A stretch of DNA of 64,000 nt from Cocos nucifera (lineage: Eukaryota > Streptophyta > Magnoliopsida > Arecales > Arecaceae). Both the position numbers and the translations under genes were made by a program. The notes beneath the pieces are model-generated. The model worked only from the letters and a program-made list of their open reading frames with translations, did not search any database and was not told where the DNA came from. Positions within the stretch are counted from its first letter, which is position 1. Every line of letters begins with the position of its first letter. Below are positions 46,979-57,035 of this stretch, one piece after another. The DNA lies in assembly GCA_006176705.1 (NCBI GenBank), contig QRFJ01000488.1, positions 124,001 through 188,000 of the forward strand. Reading direction: 5' to 3'.

Positions 46979-47856
46979 AAACTAATTAACTAGATGGTTG
47001 CTCGTAGCTACTTGCATAGATAAGTCTATGGCGAGTTAATGGCATATCCCTTCCACCGATCTCACTTACCTGGCCATCATGGTGGATTACATTTTGACTA
47101 AATTACTTAATGATTCAAGCTAACCCATGCCATTAAGGTTGATCAATATGACTAATTTAGGTGCCTACGAACCAGGTTGGTCGTTAGTTCTTTTTAAGAC
47201 TTGATGAAGTTAGTGAAAAAATTATTGACTGTTGGTTAATCATTCCTTCGCTTCTCTAAATATTTAATTAATTTTTTTAAATTATTAGATCCTTAAAATA
47301 AAATTATTATGAAAATAATAAGTTTATAGCCTTTCATTAAGGTGGATGGTAATGGATCCAATTATTTGGGTAAACATTGGAGGCGCCTTATGCCTGATGT
47401 TCATCTGGATATTGGAATTACCATTCATTATATGATGACTTTGTTAGGCTAGTTGATAAATGATTGGATTAGCTAGAGCTTTCCTCGGGCCTGATCATTC
47501 ATCAATTAAATCCATCGAGTAGGTCCATGTTAATGGTTAGACCTAACCAGACCTTACAAAGAAGGCCATAGCCAACTGAAAAGGCTCCTGAGGCAAAATT
47601 GAATACTAGAAGTTGTTTGGAGAAATAATTAGTTAAGAACGTACCCATAGATGTACATAGGTTAACTAGAGCTTTCCTCGAGCTCGTATGCAGTCTTTGT
47701 GGATTCAAGTACCTGCTAAGGGATTAAAGCAAATTCTTAAATTGGAGGTAGAGGCTACCAATTCATATAAAATAATAGGAGAACCTTTAGACTAAAGTCT
47801 ATATCTTTAGGCTTAAATAATTCATATACTAATAGGTCTATTGTTCTCTTATCAGA
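46979..47856 (+). other. Element A 5' leader, second part
   Basis: Continues A's leader after the C insertion and deletion. Matches the leader of B from about 21750 on (GAGTTAATGGCATAT, then CCGATCTCACTTACCTGGC). No gene. Confidence 0.65.
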
Positions 47857-48340
47857 TATATTTAGTCAATCATCACTTTGTTCATTGTTGAATAGTGATA
47901 ATTTTGTTGGACCCAACCTTAATAACCGGTATCAAAAGTTGAAATTGGTTCTGGAGCAAAAAAGAATTCTATATGTTATTACGGATCCTACACCTATAGA
48001 ACTCATGCTCAACGCATGTGATGAAGTCAGAGATACTTATCAAAAGTGGATCAATGATCGAATCATAGTACGGTGTATAATGAGGGTAGTTATGAATGAT
48101 GAATTTAGTAGTAAATTTAGAAATTCTTAGCCTGAGGAAATATTTCAAGTGTTAAAGTCCTTAGCAAAAAATTATTCCTTTGAGAAAGAAAATAAGAATA
48201 AGGTGCAAGAGTTTCGAGTTGGGGTGCCTAAGCCCAATCAGACTAGAAAGTCCAAGGCTAACCATGGTAAGATAGTGTTCAATGACCCTTATAGGAATAA
48301 TGAGAGAAAAGAGTAAGAAGTTGCTTGTCAAGGATGTTGT
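47857..48340 (+). pseudogene. Element A gag, internally deleted
   Basis: By comparison with B the start codon is lost (ATA in place of ATG near 47857). The frame shows NNRYQKLKLVLEQKRILYVI, DTYQKWINDR and MRVVMNDEFSSKF, then jumps near 48155 directly into the lysine-rich tail. The middle of the capsid (the DRASVTNHV and ILNSLPKSF blocks of B) and the zinc knuckle are missing, a loss of roughly 100 to 130 residues. A capsid protein of this form could not be functional. Confidence 0.75.
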
Positions 48341-48690
48341 ATGATAATACCTTATAATTTTTCTATTTGTGATACCACTATCTAGGTATTGGATACTGGT
48401 AGTCCTATATATATTTATAATTCATTGCAAGAACTTCAGGTAAGTAGAAAGTTTGAAAACAGGGAGAAATTCTTGAATGTTGGGGATGGAAGTCCTATTC
48501 CACTCCTAGCTTTAAGAATTGTTGAGCTTGTTTTCAATGCAAAGATTGTCATTTTGAGTGATTGTCACTATTGTCCATCTTTTATGATAAATATGATCTC
48601 TATTGGCCTTTTGGCCAAACATAGTTATCATTTATCAATAAAGGATAATTATTGTGATATCATTCATTCATATTATAATAATGCATGAAA
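48341..48690 (+). pseudogene. Element A protease
   Basis: Contains NFSICDTTI, a stop in place of W, then VLDTGSPIYIYNSLQELQ with the D-T-G triad intact, and a long open part with FLNVGDGSPIPLLALRIVEL and the DCHYCPSFMINMISIGLLAK core. One of the few catalytic motifs of A that is not damaged. Confidence 0.8.
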
Positions 48691-48734
48691 AATAAAAAAA
48701 TGGCATATATATTTTATCATAGCCTATAGGTGTA

Positions 48735-49500
48735 ATGTATACTTCAAACAAACGCTCTAAACTAAATCATGTCTCTGATGCTTATCTTTGGGATTGTAGA
48801 CTCGATCATATAAACAAGAACAAGATAAATAGGTTAGTCAAAGAGGGATTCCTTGATGTCAATGATTATGAATTATTGTCGACCTATGAGTCTTGTCTTC
48901 TTGGAAAGATGACCAAGTCATCCTTTATTGAAAAGGGTGAGCGAGCTATAGATGTTCTAGGTCTAGTACATAGTGATGTATGTGGATCAAGAACATAAGT
49001 GCTAGAGGAGGGTATAACTATTTCATTACGTTCATAGATGACCTATCGAGGTATGGGTATGTCTATCTTATGAAGAATAAATTTGAATCATTTAAAATAT
49101 TCAAATGATTCCATAATGAAGTAGAAAAATAAACTAGAAAGAGTATTAAAACTCTTCGATCTGATCGAGGAGGTAAACACTTCTCTAGTGAATTTTTGAC
49201 ATATTTAGAAGAGAATGGGATTGTCTCATAATGGGCCCCTCCTGTAACACCATAACATACTGTGATATCAAAAAGGAGGAATCAAACTTTATTAGATATG
49301 GTTCGATCCATGATGGGATTTGCATCCTTGCCTTTTTGTTTTTTGGGTCATGCTCTTGAGATAGCCTGTTTGATTCTAAATAATATTCCGAGTAAGCCAG
49401 TCACAAAAACTCCATATGAGATATGGATCGGATGCAAATTGACACTCTCCTACTTTTGAATTTTGGGTTGTCCGACTTACGTCAAGCATTTGCAGACTAA
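48735..49500 (+). pseudogene. Element A GAG-pre-integrase and integrase, decayed
   Basis: Open stretch 48735-48998: LWDCRLDHINKNKINRLVKE and CLLGKMTKSSFIEKGERAID, then the first integrase Asp in VHSDVCG. The second motif LRSDRGGKHFSSEF is intact (about 49165). The third reads VISKRRNQTLLDMVRSMMGF where G has GVSERKN, so the catalytic Glu is Lys. Stops at about 48997, 49106, 49130, 49230. The C-terminal part is at 49262-49459. Confidence 0.82.
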
Positions 49501-50600
49501 TAAGCTTGGACCATGATCCGATAGATATTTGTTTGTAGAGTACCCCAAGAAAACTAGGGGATATTACTTCTAGCATCCTAAAGAACAAAAATTATTTGTC
49601 AGTAATAGCGCTGTCTTCTTGGAAAAGAAGTTTTTTGGAGAAGAAGCTAAAACATCTAAGGTTGAACTTGAGAAAGTTTGACAGGTAGAAGTATCGATAC
49701 AATCTAATGAACCTGTAGAACTGGATTTCATTAGATCAAACCTAAAATTCATTGTAAAGCCATCATTAAGAAGATCTAGTAGAGTACCACATTAGCTGGA
49801 TAGATACTATGATTTCTTGGTCTAGGATGGTGATCTTATTGAACTCAATGAGAACTATAAGGATCTGATTACCTATATAGATGCGATGTAGAGTCCTGAC
49901 TCTAAGAAATGGCTAGATGCCATGAAATCTAAAATGGAGTCCATGAAAGTCAATGATGTATGGACACTCATTGATCCATCTGAAGGGATGAGACCCATAG
50001 GATGTAAATGGATCTTCAAAAAGAAAAGGGACACATATGAAAAGATGGAGACCTATAAAGCCTGTCTGGTTGCCAAGAGATATCATCAATATTATGGTAA
50101 AACCTATGATGAGATATTTTCTCTTGTGGTAATGCTCAAGTTCATTTAGATTATGCTTGCAATAGCAATATATCTAAATCATGAAATCTACTAAATGAAT
50201 GTGAAGATAACTTTCCTAAATGGAGAGCTGGATGAAGAGATACATATGATATAGCCTGCAGGATTCACATATATAGATGAGTCTAAGGTATGCAAGCTTC
50301 AGAGACCATTTATGAATTAAAGTAGATATCTCAGAGTTTGAACAAGTGTTTTGCTAAGATGATTAGAATGTATGGCTTCATTAAGAATGAAAAAGAACCC
50401 TGCATCTACAAGTGGGTTAATGGTTCTGTAATAGTATTTATTGTTTTGTATGTGGATGATATTCTCTTAATCGAGAATGATGTCCTAGCATTATAGAAAA
50501 TAAAGATTTGGCTGTCATCATAGTTCTCCATAAGAGACTTGGAAGAAGTATCCTACATCCTAGAGATGAAGATCTATAAGGATAGATCTAAAAGATTGCT
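49501..50600 (+). pseudogene. Element A reverse transcriptase, decayed
   Basis: Linker with SLRRSSRVPH and LDRYYDFLV, then MKSKMESMKVNDVWTLIDPS, PIGCKWIFKKKRD, KACLVAKRYHQYYGKTYDE, a motif A in which the expected QMDVK reads YxMNVKITFLNGELDEE (stop then Asp to Asn), DESKVCKLQRPF, a change of frame, and the active site YVDD at 50449-50460. Motif A Asp is lost, so the polymerase is dead even if stops are ignored. At least eight stops. Confidence 0.82.
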
Positions 50601-51400
50601 TAGATTATCCCAATCTACGTACATTGATACTGTGCTGAAAAGTTTCAGTATAGAGAATTCCAAGAAAGACTATATACCAATAGGCCATGAAATTTCTCTT
50701 TGAAAGAGGGATTGTTTGACAATACATCAAGAGAGAGCATATAAGTAGAATTCCATATGCTTCAATAGTGAGATTCATCATGTACGCCATGATATATACG
50801 AGACCAGATGTGGCATACTCACTTGGGGTAGTGACCAAATACTAGTCTGATTCAGAAGAGAATCATTGAAAGATTGTAAAGACAATCCTTAAGTATTTAA
50901 GAAATACTAAGAATCTATAGCTTGTTTGTAGAGAATTAGATTTAAAACTTATGATGTTTACAGACTTCAATTTTCAATCTGATCGTGATGATAGCAAGAG
51001 TATGTCAAGATACGTGTTTACCTTAAACGATGGAGCGATCTACTAGAAAAATTTTAAGCAGCATACCATGGTCAACTTAATTTATGAGGTGAAATATATC
51101 ATGGCATCCAATACTATAAAGGAAGTTGTATGGCACCCTCCATTGATGGTCCAGTTTTGCTCTATTATAACAACTCTAGAGCTATAGCTCAAGTGAAGGA
51201 ACCAAAATCTTATCACCATACTAAGCATATTCTGCATCGCTATCATCTTGTCCAGGAGATCTTGGATCGAGGTAACGTCGAGCTTTAGAAGATCGATGAA
51301 AAGGAGAACCTGGCTAATCCATTCACTAAAGCCCTCAAAGTCAAGAAGTTTGATGATCACAAGTCAAAGATGGGTCTATGATTTTGTATCGATTAGCTTT
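50601..51400 (+). pseudogene. Element A RNase H, decayed
   Basis: Blocks ISRIPYASIVRFIMYAMIYT, RPDVAYSLGVV, KTILKYLRNTKN, LMMFTDFNFQSDRDDSKSMS (Asp kept), YVFTLNDGAIY, KQHTMVNLIYEVKYIMASN (Glu to Lys), LLYYNNSRAIAQVKE, KHILHRYHLVQEILDRGNV and NPFTKALKVKKF. A deletion between EVVW and the following PSLDG block removes part of the domain near 51130. Several stops. Confidence 0.78.
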
Positions 51401-53094
51401 AGTCCAAGTAGAAGTTGCTGAAAACTGTATCCCAAAACCAATCATTTAAGTTGTAGATGGTTATACTCATTATAAATGTATATAAATTATAAATAAATAA
51501 AAGTTATTCTGGCTCATTTATCACATAGTGTATATCTTCTAATGAACTCTTATGATGTGATGAAGTCCTTAGGACTATATTAAGTCAATAAAAGATGATT
51601 TATCATTTAGTCCTTAAACTTGTTCATGACCAAATGATATGCTATTATAAGGACAATAGCTATATCGAGTGTAGGTCATTGTGTGCCATATGGATTGGTT
51701 ATCCTCTAAATCAAAGAGTGTGAAGATAGTAATACGGCATATAGGTGAGATGTAGGAGTACATCTACACTGAATGAGCCTATTCTAGAGCACTCTACTAT
51801 CAAGAGTGTTTTCGAGGGCTATGGCTATATGTGTTTCTCAGATCTGAGATCACCAAAGTAACTTACAAGCAACTCATAGTACTTTGGTGCCAGACTATCT
51901 AATTTTTTTATTCAATAATAAAAAAATTTTAGGAGCAGTCAAATACTTGTTAAGTCGATGCATGAGTCAAGATAGAATTGATCCCTCTAAGTAAAAATAA
52001 AGATAGTGCATCACTATATTTCAATTTAGCAAGACCTCAGCCAAGACAATCCATGTGATCGATTTAAAAGATTGATTTATGACTCATTTAGGGTTGATAG
52101 TTAAAACCTAAGTCTTCTTAAGCACTTGAAATCAAAGGGATGAATTATACGGTAACCATATATCTTTAAGTTTTTAGATGTTACTTTACATATATTCGGC
52201 CTATCCAGACGTCGGGTGCTATTGCTAGATGGTTATTTCGATTAATATAGAAAGTTACTCCTATGCTACCGACTTAAGTTCGAACCTATGGGGTCACACT
52301 CAAAAAAAGTTTCTAATTGATTATGTGGCTGATAAACGATTGAGAATCATTTAAGAGTTTAATCATTAATTTGATTGATGATTAACCTTATGCCAAAGTC
52401 GCAATAAATTAATTCGCTAAGGGTTAGCGACTTAGAAAAGGATTAATGAGCATTAGATTACTAATTAGCTCAAATTGATGGAGCAATAATGATTGGATCA
52501 AATCTAATTGAATTAGATTTAATTTGGTTTAATCCGATTAGATTATGTGATGACATAATCGCCAAGGGTGTATGGTTTCTGATTTGATCAAATCTTTGGC
52601 TCAATTAATTAGAATTCATTGAGGCTATTAAAAGCCTAATTATATTAGATTCACTATGGTTTATTTGAATTTAATTGAATGAGATTTGGTTGGAACCAAA
52701 TAACTAAAACATAAAGTCCAATTGGATTGGACTGCACCCATGCACCATGACTTTTCCCACACCATCTCTTTCTCCATGCCAAAAGTGTTTTGTGTGAAGA
52801 ATTCTCACACCCGTACCCTAGATGTTGCCCACTCTAAGAGCCCTTGAATGAGCATTTAAGAAGAATTCAGATCTGATTTGAATTCAACTTGAGATAAGAT
52901 TGAATCATAGTTTGAATTTGATTCAAACTAGCCCATGACTCATCAATTCTATCCTCTTCTCTTTATAAGGACTCTCTTGGATTTGGGAATCAAAGTTTTT
53001 GCTTGGCTTTAGCTGACCAAAAAAAGGGATCTAGGGTTTTGGGTGTGAGGTTTTAGGTAGCATCTCACTTGGTGTGAGTTCGGAAGAAAATTAA

Positions 53095-53992
53095 TGTTAG
53101 AATTTGACACCTCGAATTCGATCCACAGCAGAGGAGAATCAGTATCAGCAAGCAGTCAAGTTGGCTTAGATACGGGGTCGAGCCGGCTTGGGTTAAGATC
53201 GAGCCAGCTCAAATCACAGTCGAGTCAGTCCTCTCAGGTAGATAGAAAGCAAAAGTTTGGGCGAGATGCAGTCGAGCCAACTTGACCCCCTAACAGAGCC
53301 GGCTCGACGAAAATGAATAGAATAGGATGGAATTTTTTGTTTGGACTTGGATTGTGATTAATCCAAGGGGTCTATGAGAGTTGCACATGGACCACAGGAT
53401 CCAATGGTCATGAAGGGTTGTGGTGATGATTTGAAGGTTAGAAAATATTTTAAGACTCCATCAAGATCATGTTCGACTCATATTAGGAGAAAGAGCCCTA
53501 TTATGACTCCTATGAGCTACTGAGAAGAGAATTCTCATTCTATTTAAAGGACTGAGATGCTATGGAGCAATAGGACGGCACGTATGGCGTGAGAGGCACG
53601 TAGAGAGGCTTAGGTAGCCATCGAGAGGAGCTTGGTAGAGCATCGAGTACATGCAGCCCGTGAGAGAGAGAAGCAATAGGTGCATAGCATCCGAGAGGAG
53701 GTTATGAGGGCAGAGCATCTTGTAGCTTCTAAAGATCTTCTTGAGATTTTGAGAGAGCTTTTATAAGGGTAGCTTCTAGTTGAGAGAGATTTATGTATGT
53801 TAAGTTGAGAGTAGGTGTTCTCCTCTTGTACTTAATTTTTTTTCATAGTAGAGCTTTGTAAGCCCCATGGAGGCGAGCCTTTGGGCTGATTCACATACTT
53901 AATTATTTTTTTAATTTATTTTTTTCTTCTTTCTATCATAATAATTTGATACTAGATCTTTAATAAGTGGTATCAGAGTAGCTAATACCCCA
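53095..53992 (+). repeat. Element E, 5' LTR
   Basis: Begins TGTTAGAATTTGACACCTCG, ends near CCCCA. TATA box TATTTAAAGG at 53541-53550. Contains GAGCCGGCTC-type motifs at 53168-53310. Confidence 0.88.
53168..53310. repeat. GAGCCGGCTC-type palindromes in the LTR of E
   Basis: Near copies TCGAGCCGGCTTGG, TCGAGCCAGCTCAA, TCGAGTCAGTCCTC, TCGAGCCAACTTGA and GAGCCGGCTCGACG at 20-50 bp spacing. Same set in the 3' LTR at about 55625-55755. Confidence 0.75.
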
Positions 53993-53997
53993 ATAGA

Positions 53998-54013
53998 TTG
54001 GTATTAGAGCCAG
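53998..54013 (+). promoter_or_regulatory. Element E primer binding site
   Basis: TTGGTATTAGAGCCAG, one base off TTGGTATCAGAGC for initiator tRNA-Met, a few bases after the LTR end. Confidence 0.85.
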
Positions 54014-54059
54014 ACGATATCAGAGTGTAGATTGCAGCAGTGGATAGAAATTAAAGAAT

Positions 54060-54899
54060 ATGGAGAAGACAAGCACAATCAAGATGGAGATCAATAGGCT
54101 TGATGGAAAAGATAATTTCTCCTTATGGCAAGCAAGGATAAAAGATGTCCTCATCCAACATGGGTTGATCAACACTCTCTTATACGACAAGATATCAGCC
54201 ACCATAGAGGTGAAGGATTGGAAATGGATTCAGATGCAAATGGTGAGCATGATCCGCTTGTATCTAATGGATGATGTGATGATCCATGTACTTTGTGAGA
54301 CTTCTCTAATAGCGGTATGGTCAAAGCTCGAGGAGTTATATATGATGAAGTCGCTCATCAACATGCTATTTCTTTGGAGGCAATTCTACCAGCTGTGGAT
54401 GGATGAAAGTCAGAGCGTATGGGAGTATTTATCCAACTTTCAGAAGATCCTCACCAACCACCTCAACATTGGCAAAAAAGTGAGGAAAAGACTAGGGTAT
54501 TGGTCTTGCTAGCATCGCTTCTTCCTTCGTATGAGTTCTTGGTGACTGCTCTTCTAGTAAAAAAGAGCACCATCAAGATGGACAAGGTCACTATAGCAAT
54601 ACTCCAGAATGAGGTTCTCAGAAGGGAGAACCCAGGTTCAAGCTCAGATGGTGGCAGCTCAGCTTTGGTAATTTCTAGAGGAGCAGGAGGCAGTAGACAG
54701 AGCGATAGAGGATTGCGAGGAGGATGATCTAGGTCCAAGATAAGGGATCCTAGCAAGATCAGATGCTACATGTGCGACAAGTTGGAGCATCGAGTCAAGG
54801 ATTGCCCACAACTAAGGGATCGAATGAGGGCTACTATAGCAATGACTAGTAGCGAGTCAGATGACGATGTTCTGATAATATCTGATGTGATATCTACTT
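54060..54899 (+). pseudogene. Element E gag
   Basis: ATG at 54060. Frame one (to 54512) holds INRLDGKDNFSLWQARIKDV, HGLINTLLYD, SMIRLYLMDDVMIHVLCETS, WSKLEELYMMKSL and EYLSNFQKILTNHLN, the UBN2-type capsid of Tnt1-like copia elements. A change of frame in the A6 run at about 54474-54479 moves the rest to the frame 54419-54727: VLVLLASLLPSYEFLVTALL, TIAILQNEVLRREN and a Gly/Ser/Arg-rich tail. A stop follows where a CGA codon is expected. The zinc knuckle CYMCDKLEHRVKDC at 54764-54805 is a perfect CX2CX4HX4C. Two lesions only: better preserved than other gags here. Confidence 0.88.
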
Positions 54900-55540
54900 C
54901 TTTTCAGTAGTGGATTTTAGATTTTACATGCACATATCATGTTTGTTGCAAAGAGAAGCAGTTTGACTTTTTAGAGTGCAGTGAGGATACTATTTATCTA
55001 TCAGATGGATCGAGCTGTGTGATCAGAGGCATCGAGATGATCAGCTAGAGGACATATGATGGTGTAGCGAGGAGATTAGGGGAGGTCTGATACATACCCA
55101 ATTTTATGTGGAATCTTATCTCACCGAGCAGACTGGATTCAAATGACTACAAATGGATAGCTAGTGATGGAATCTTGAAGATCATGCACGATAATAGGAT
55201 GATATTGGAGGGAAAGAAGAAGACAAGAGGATATTACTATCTGGCAAGAAGTCCAGTATGAGGTGGAGCTCCACGTGGAGGTGGATCGGGTACGAGATGG
55301 AAGACTCGAGAGGACGAGAGGCAATGTCATAGAGTGAAGTTTTTATTACCGTAGGAGATTTTTTCGAGTAGAACTTTGATCAGAATGGATACAGTCGTTA
55401 ATGGAGATGGGATCGAGTGATCTGGCTCAACTCTCATGTTTGCGCATCCATGATCAGCAGGCTTGTCCCAGGGCATGGAGGCGAGATGGATCACAAGCTC
55501 TCAAAGTCAGATGGATGTCGAATGTTGAGTCGAGATGGAA
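54900..55540 (+). pseudogene. Element E protease and truncated pol remainder
   Basis: WILDFTCTYHVCCKEKQFDF matches the copia protease site WILDSGCTYH, with D-S-G changed to D-F-T. LSDGSSCVIRGIEMIS, IPNFMWNLISPSRLDS and KIMHDNRMILEGKKKTRGYY follow, which reach into the GAG-pre-integrase block. After about 55260 a Gly/Arg-rich stretch of no known family runs to the 3' LTR. Integrase, reverse transcriptase and RNase H are absent. The purine-rich GAGTCGAGATGGAAAT before 55543 is the likely polypurine tract. Confidence 0.78.
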
Positions 55541-55542
55541 AT

Positions 55543-56442
55543 TGTTAGAATTTGACATCTCGAATTTGATCTATAGTAGAGGAGAATCAATATGAGCAAG
55601 CAATCGAGCTGGCTCGAATATGGGATCTAGTCGACTTGGGTTGAGATCGAGCCGGCTCAAACCATAATTGAGCCAGTCCTCTCAGGCAGATAGAAAATAA
55701 GAGTTCGGATGAGATGTAGTCAAGCCAGCTCGACCCTTGATAGAGCTGGCTCAACGAACATGAATAGAACAGGATGGAGTTTTCTGTTTGGACTTGGATT
55801 ATGATTAATCCAAGGGGTCTACGAGAGTTGCATATAGACCATAGGATCTAGCAACCATGGAGGATTGCGATTATGATCTGAAGGTTGAAAAATATTCCAA
55901 GACTCCATCAAGATCATGATCGACTTATATTAGGAGAAAGAGTCCTGTTAGGACTCCTATGAGCTGCTAAAAAGAGGATTCTTATCCTATTTAAAGGGCT
56001 GAGGTATTGTAGAGCAGTAGGATGGCACATGTGGTACGAGAGACACGTAGAGAGGCTCAGGCAGCCATTGAGAGGAGCTTGATAGAGTGGAGAGTATGCG
56101 CAGCCCATAAGAGAGAGAAGCAACAGGTGCATAACATCCAGTGAGGAAACTATGAGGGTAGAGCATCTTGTAGCTTTTGAGATTCTCCTTGGGATTCTAA
56201 GAGAGCTTTTATGAGGATAGCTTCTAGTTGAGAAAGATTTATGTATGGTAAGTTGAGAGTGGGTGTTCTCCTCTTATACCTGATTTTTTCTTTTATAGTG
56301 GAGCTTTGCATGTTCCTTAGAGGCAAGCCTTTGGATTGATCTACATACTTGATTATTTTTTTATTTTATTTCTTTCTTCTTTCTACTATGATAATTTGGT
56401 ACTAGATCCTTAACAAGTGGTATCAGAGTAGCTGATATTCCA
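55543..56442 (+). repeat. Element E, 3' LTR
   Basis: Begins TGTTAGAATTTGACATCTCG, ends GATATTCCA. 900 bp against 898 bp in the 5' copy. TATA box TATTTAAAGG at 55989-55998. Confidence 0.88.
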
Positions 56443-57035
56443 ATAATTAGTTTCTTTTGGATGAGAGAGAAATCTAGATCTGATCTAGTTTTCTTATGAG
56501 AAAAATCAAAGAGAGAAGTGAGTTCTCCTCCCTCTTCTTCTTCTAGTTAATCATCCTCTTTCTTCTTCAGATCTAAAGGTATTTAGAAGTTTTGAGGAAG
56601 AAGACAAATCAACCACAAAGCAGCCTTTCGCACGACGTAGGTCTTGGGAAGGTGGATCAAATCAGAGCTTCAAGTGGACGATCTATAGAGATGGGACATC
56701 TTGTGCAGCTACGAGCAACCATCAAGAGCTTTAGATCTTTGAGATCAATAGTGGTGTTCAACGACCCATGGAAAGGTAGTGGGTTTTGAACTCATTAGAA
56801 TAGAACTAGATCAATTCTAATGGTTAGACCTGATCTAGGGCATCGCTGTGATCGATGCAAGACTTTATTTTTTAGAACTTTATGTATCATAAATCATGTT
56901 AAAGGTCATGGGCATGGTAGTTTAGATTTGATCTCTTGCATGTAATGTAGATTAAATTATTTAATCTAATCTATTCTACTGCAAAATTTTAAAATTACAT
57001 TCATGGAACTACCTAATTTTTCTTTCAAGGATTAG

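Larger units (their letters stand above)
53094..56444 (+). mobile_element. Element E: short non-autonomous copia element (gag and protease only)
   Basis: Two LTRs of about 900 bp (53095-53992 and 55543-56442) around only 1.55 kb. AATTA stands on both sides (53089-53093 and 56445-56449) if the element is taken as 53094-56444; with TG/CA ends the flanks are ATTAA and ATAAT. The interior holds a primer site, a Tnt1/Tork-like gag with intact zinc knuckle and a damaged protease, but no integrase, reverse transcriptase or RNase H. It must have depended on enzymes of a full-length relative. Near-equal LTR lengths and few changes point to a fairly recent insertion. Confidence 0.85.
11265..57027 (+). 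mobile_element. Element A: Ty1/copia retrotransposon holding four levels of nested insertions
   Basis: Outermost copia element. It has direct LTRs (11265-13520 and 51416-57027), a tRNA-Met type primer site, and gag, protease, integrase, reverse transcriptase and RNase H in copia order. It landed in LINE copy 2. The 5' flank AAGATT and 3' flank AGGATTAG both match the same spot of LINE copy 1 (AGGATCAG at about 2264), so the target duplication is probably AGGAT with one change. C, B, D and F lie in its leader, E in its 3' LTR. After removing the foreign pieces about 9.8 kb belongs to A and both LTRs are 2256 bp. All genes are broken. Confidence 0.88.
51416..57027 (+). repeat. Element A, 3' LTR, containing element E
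   Basis: Starts TGCTGAAAACTGTATCCC after the purine-rich AAGTAGAAGT, ends TTTTTCTTTCA. Element E with one duplication copy (3356 bp) is inside it; the remaining 2256 bp equal the length of the 5' LTR. TATA box TTTATAAGG at 52962-52970. Confidence 0.88.
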
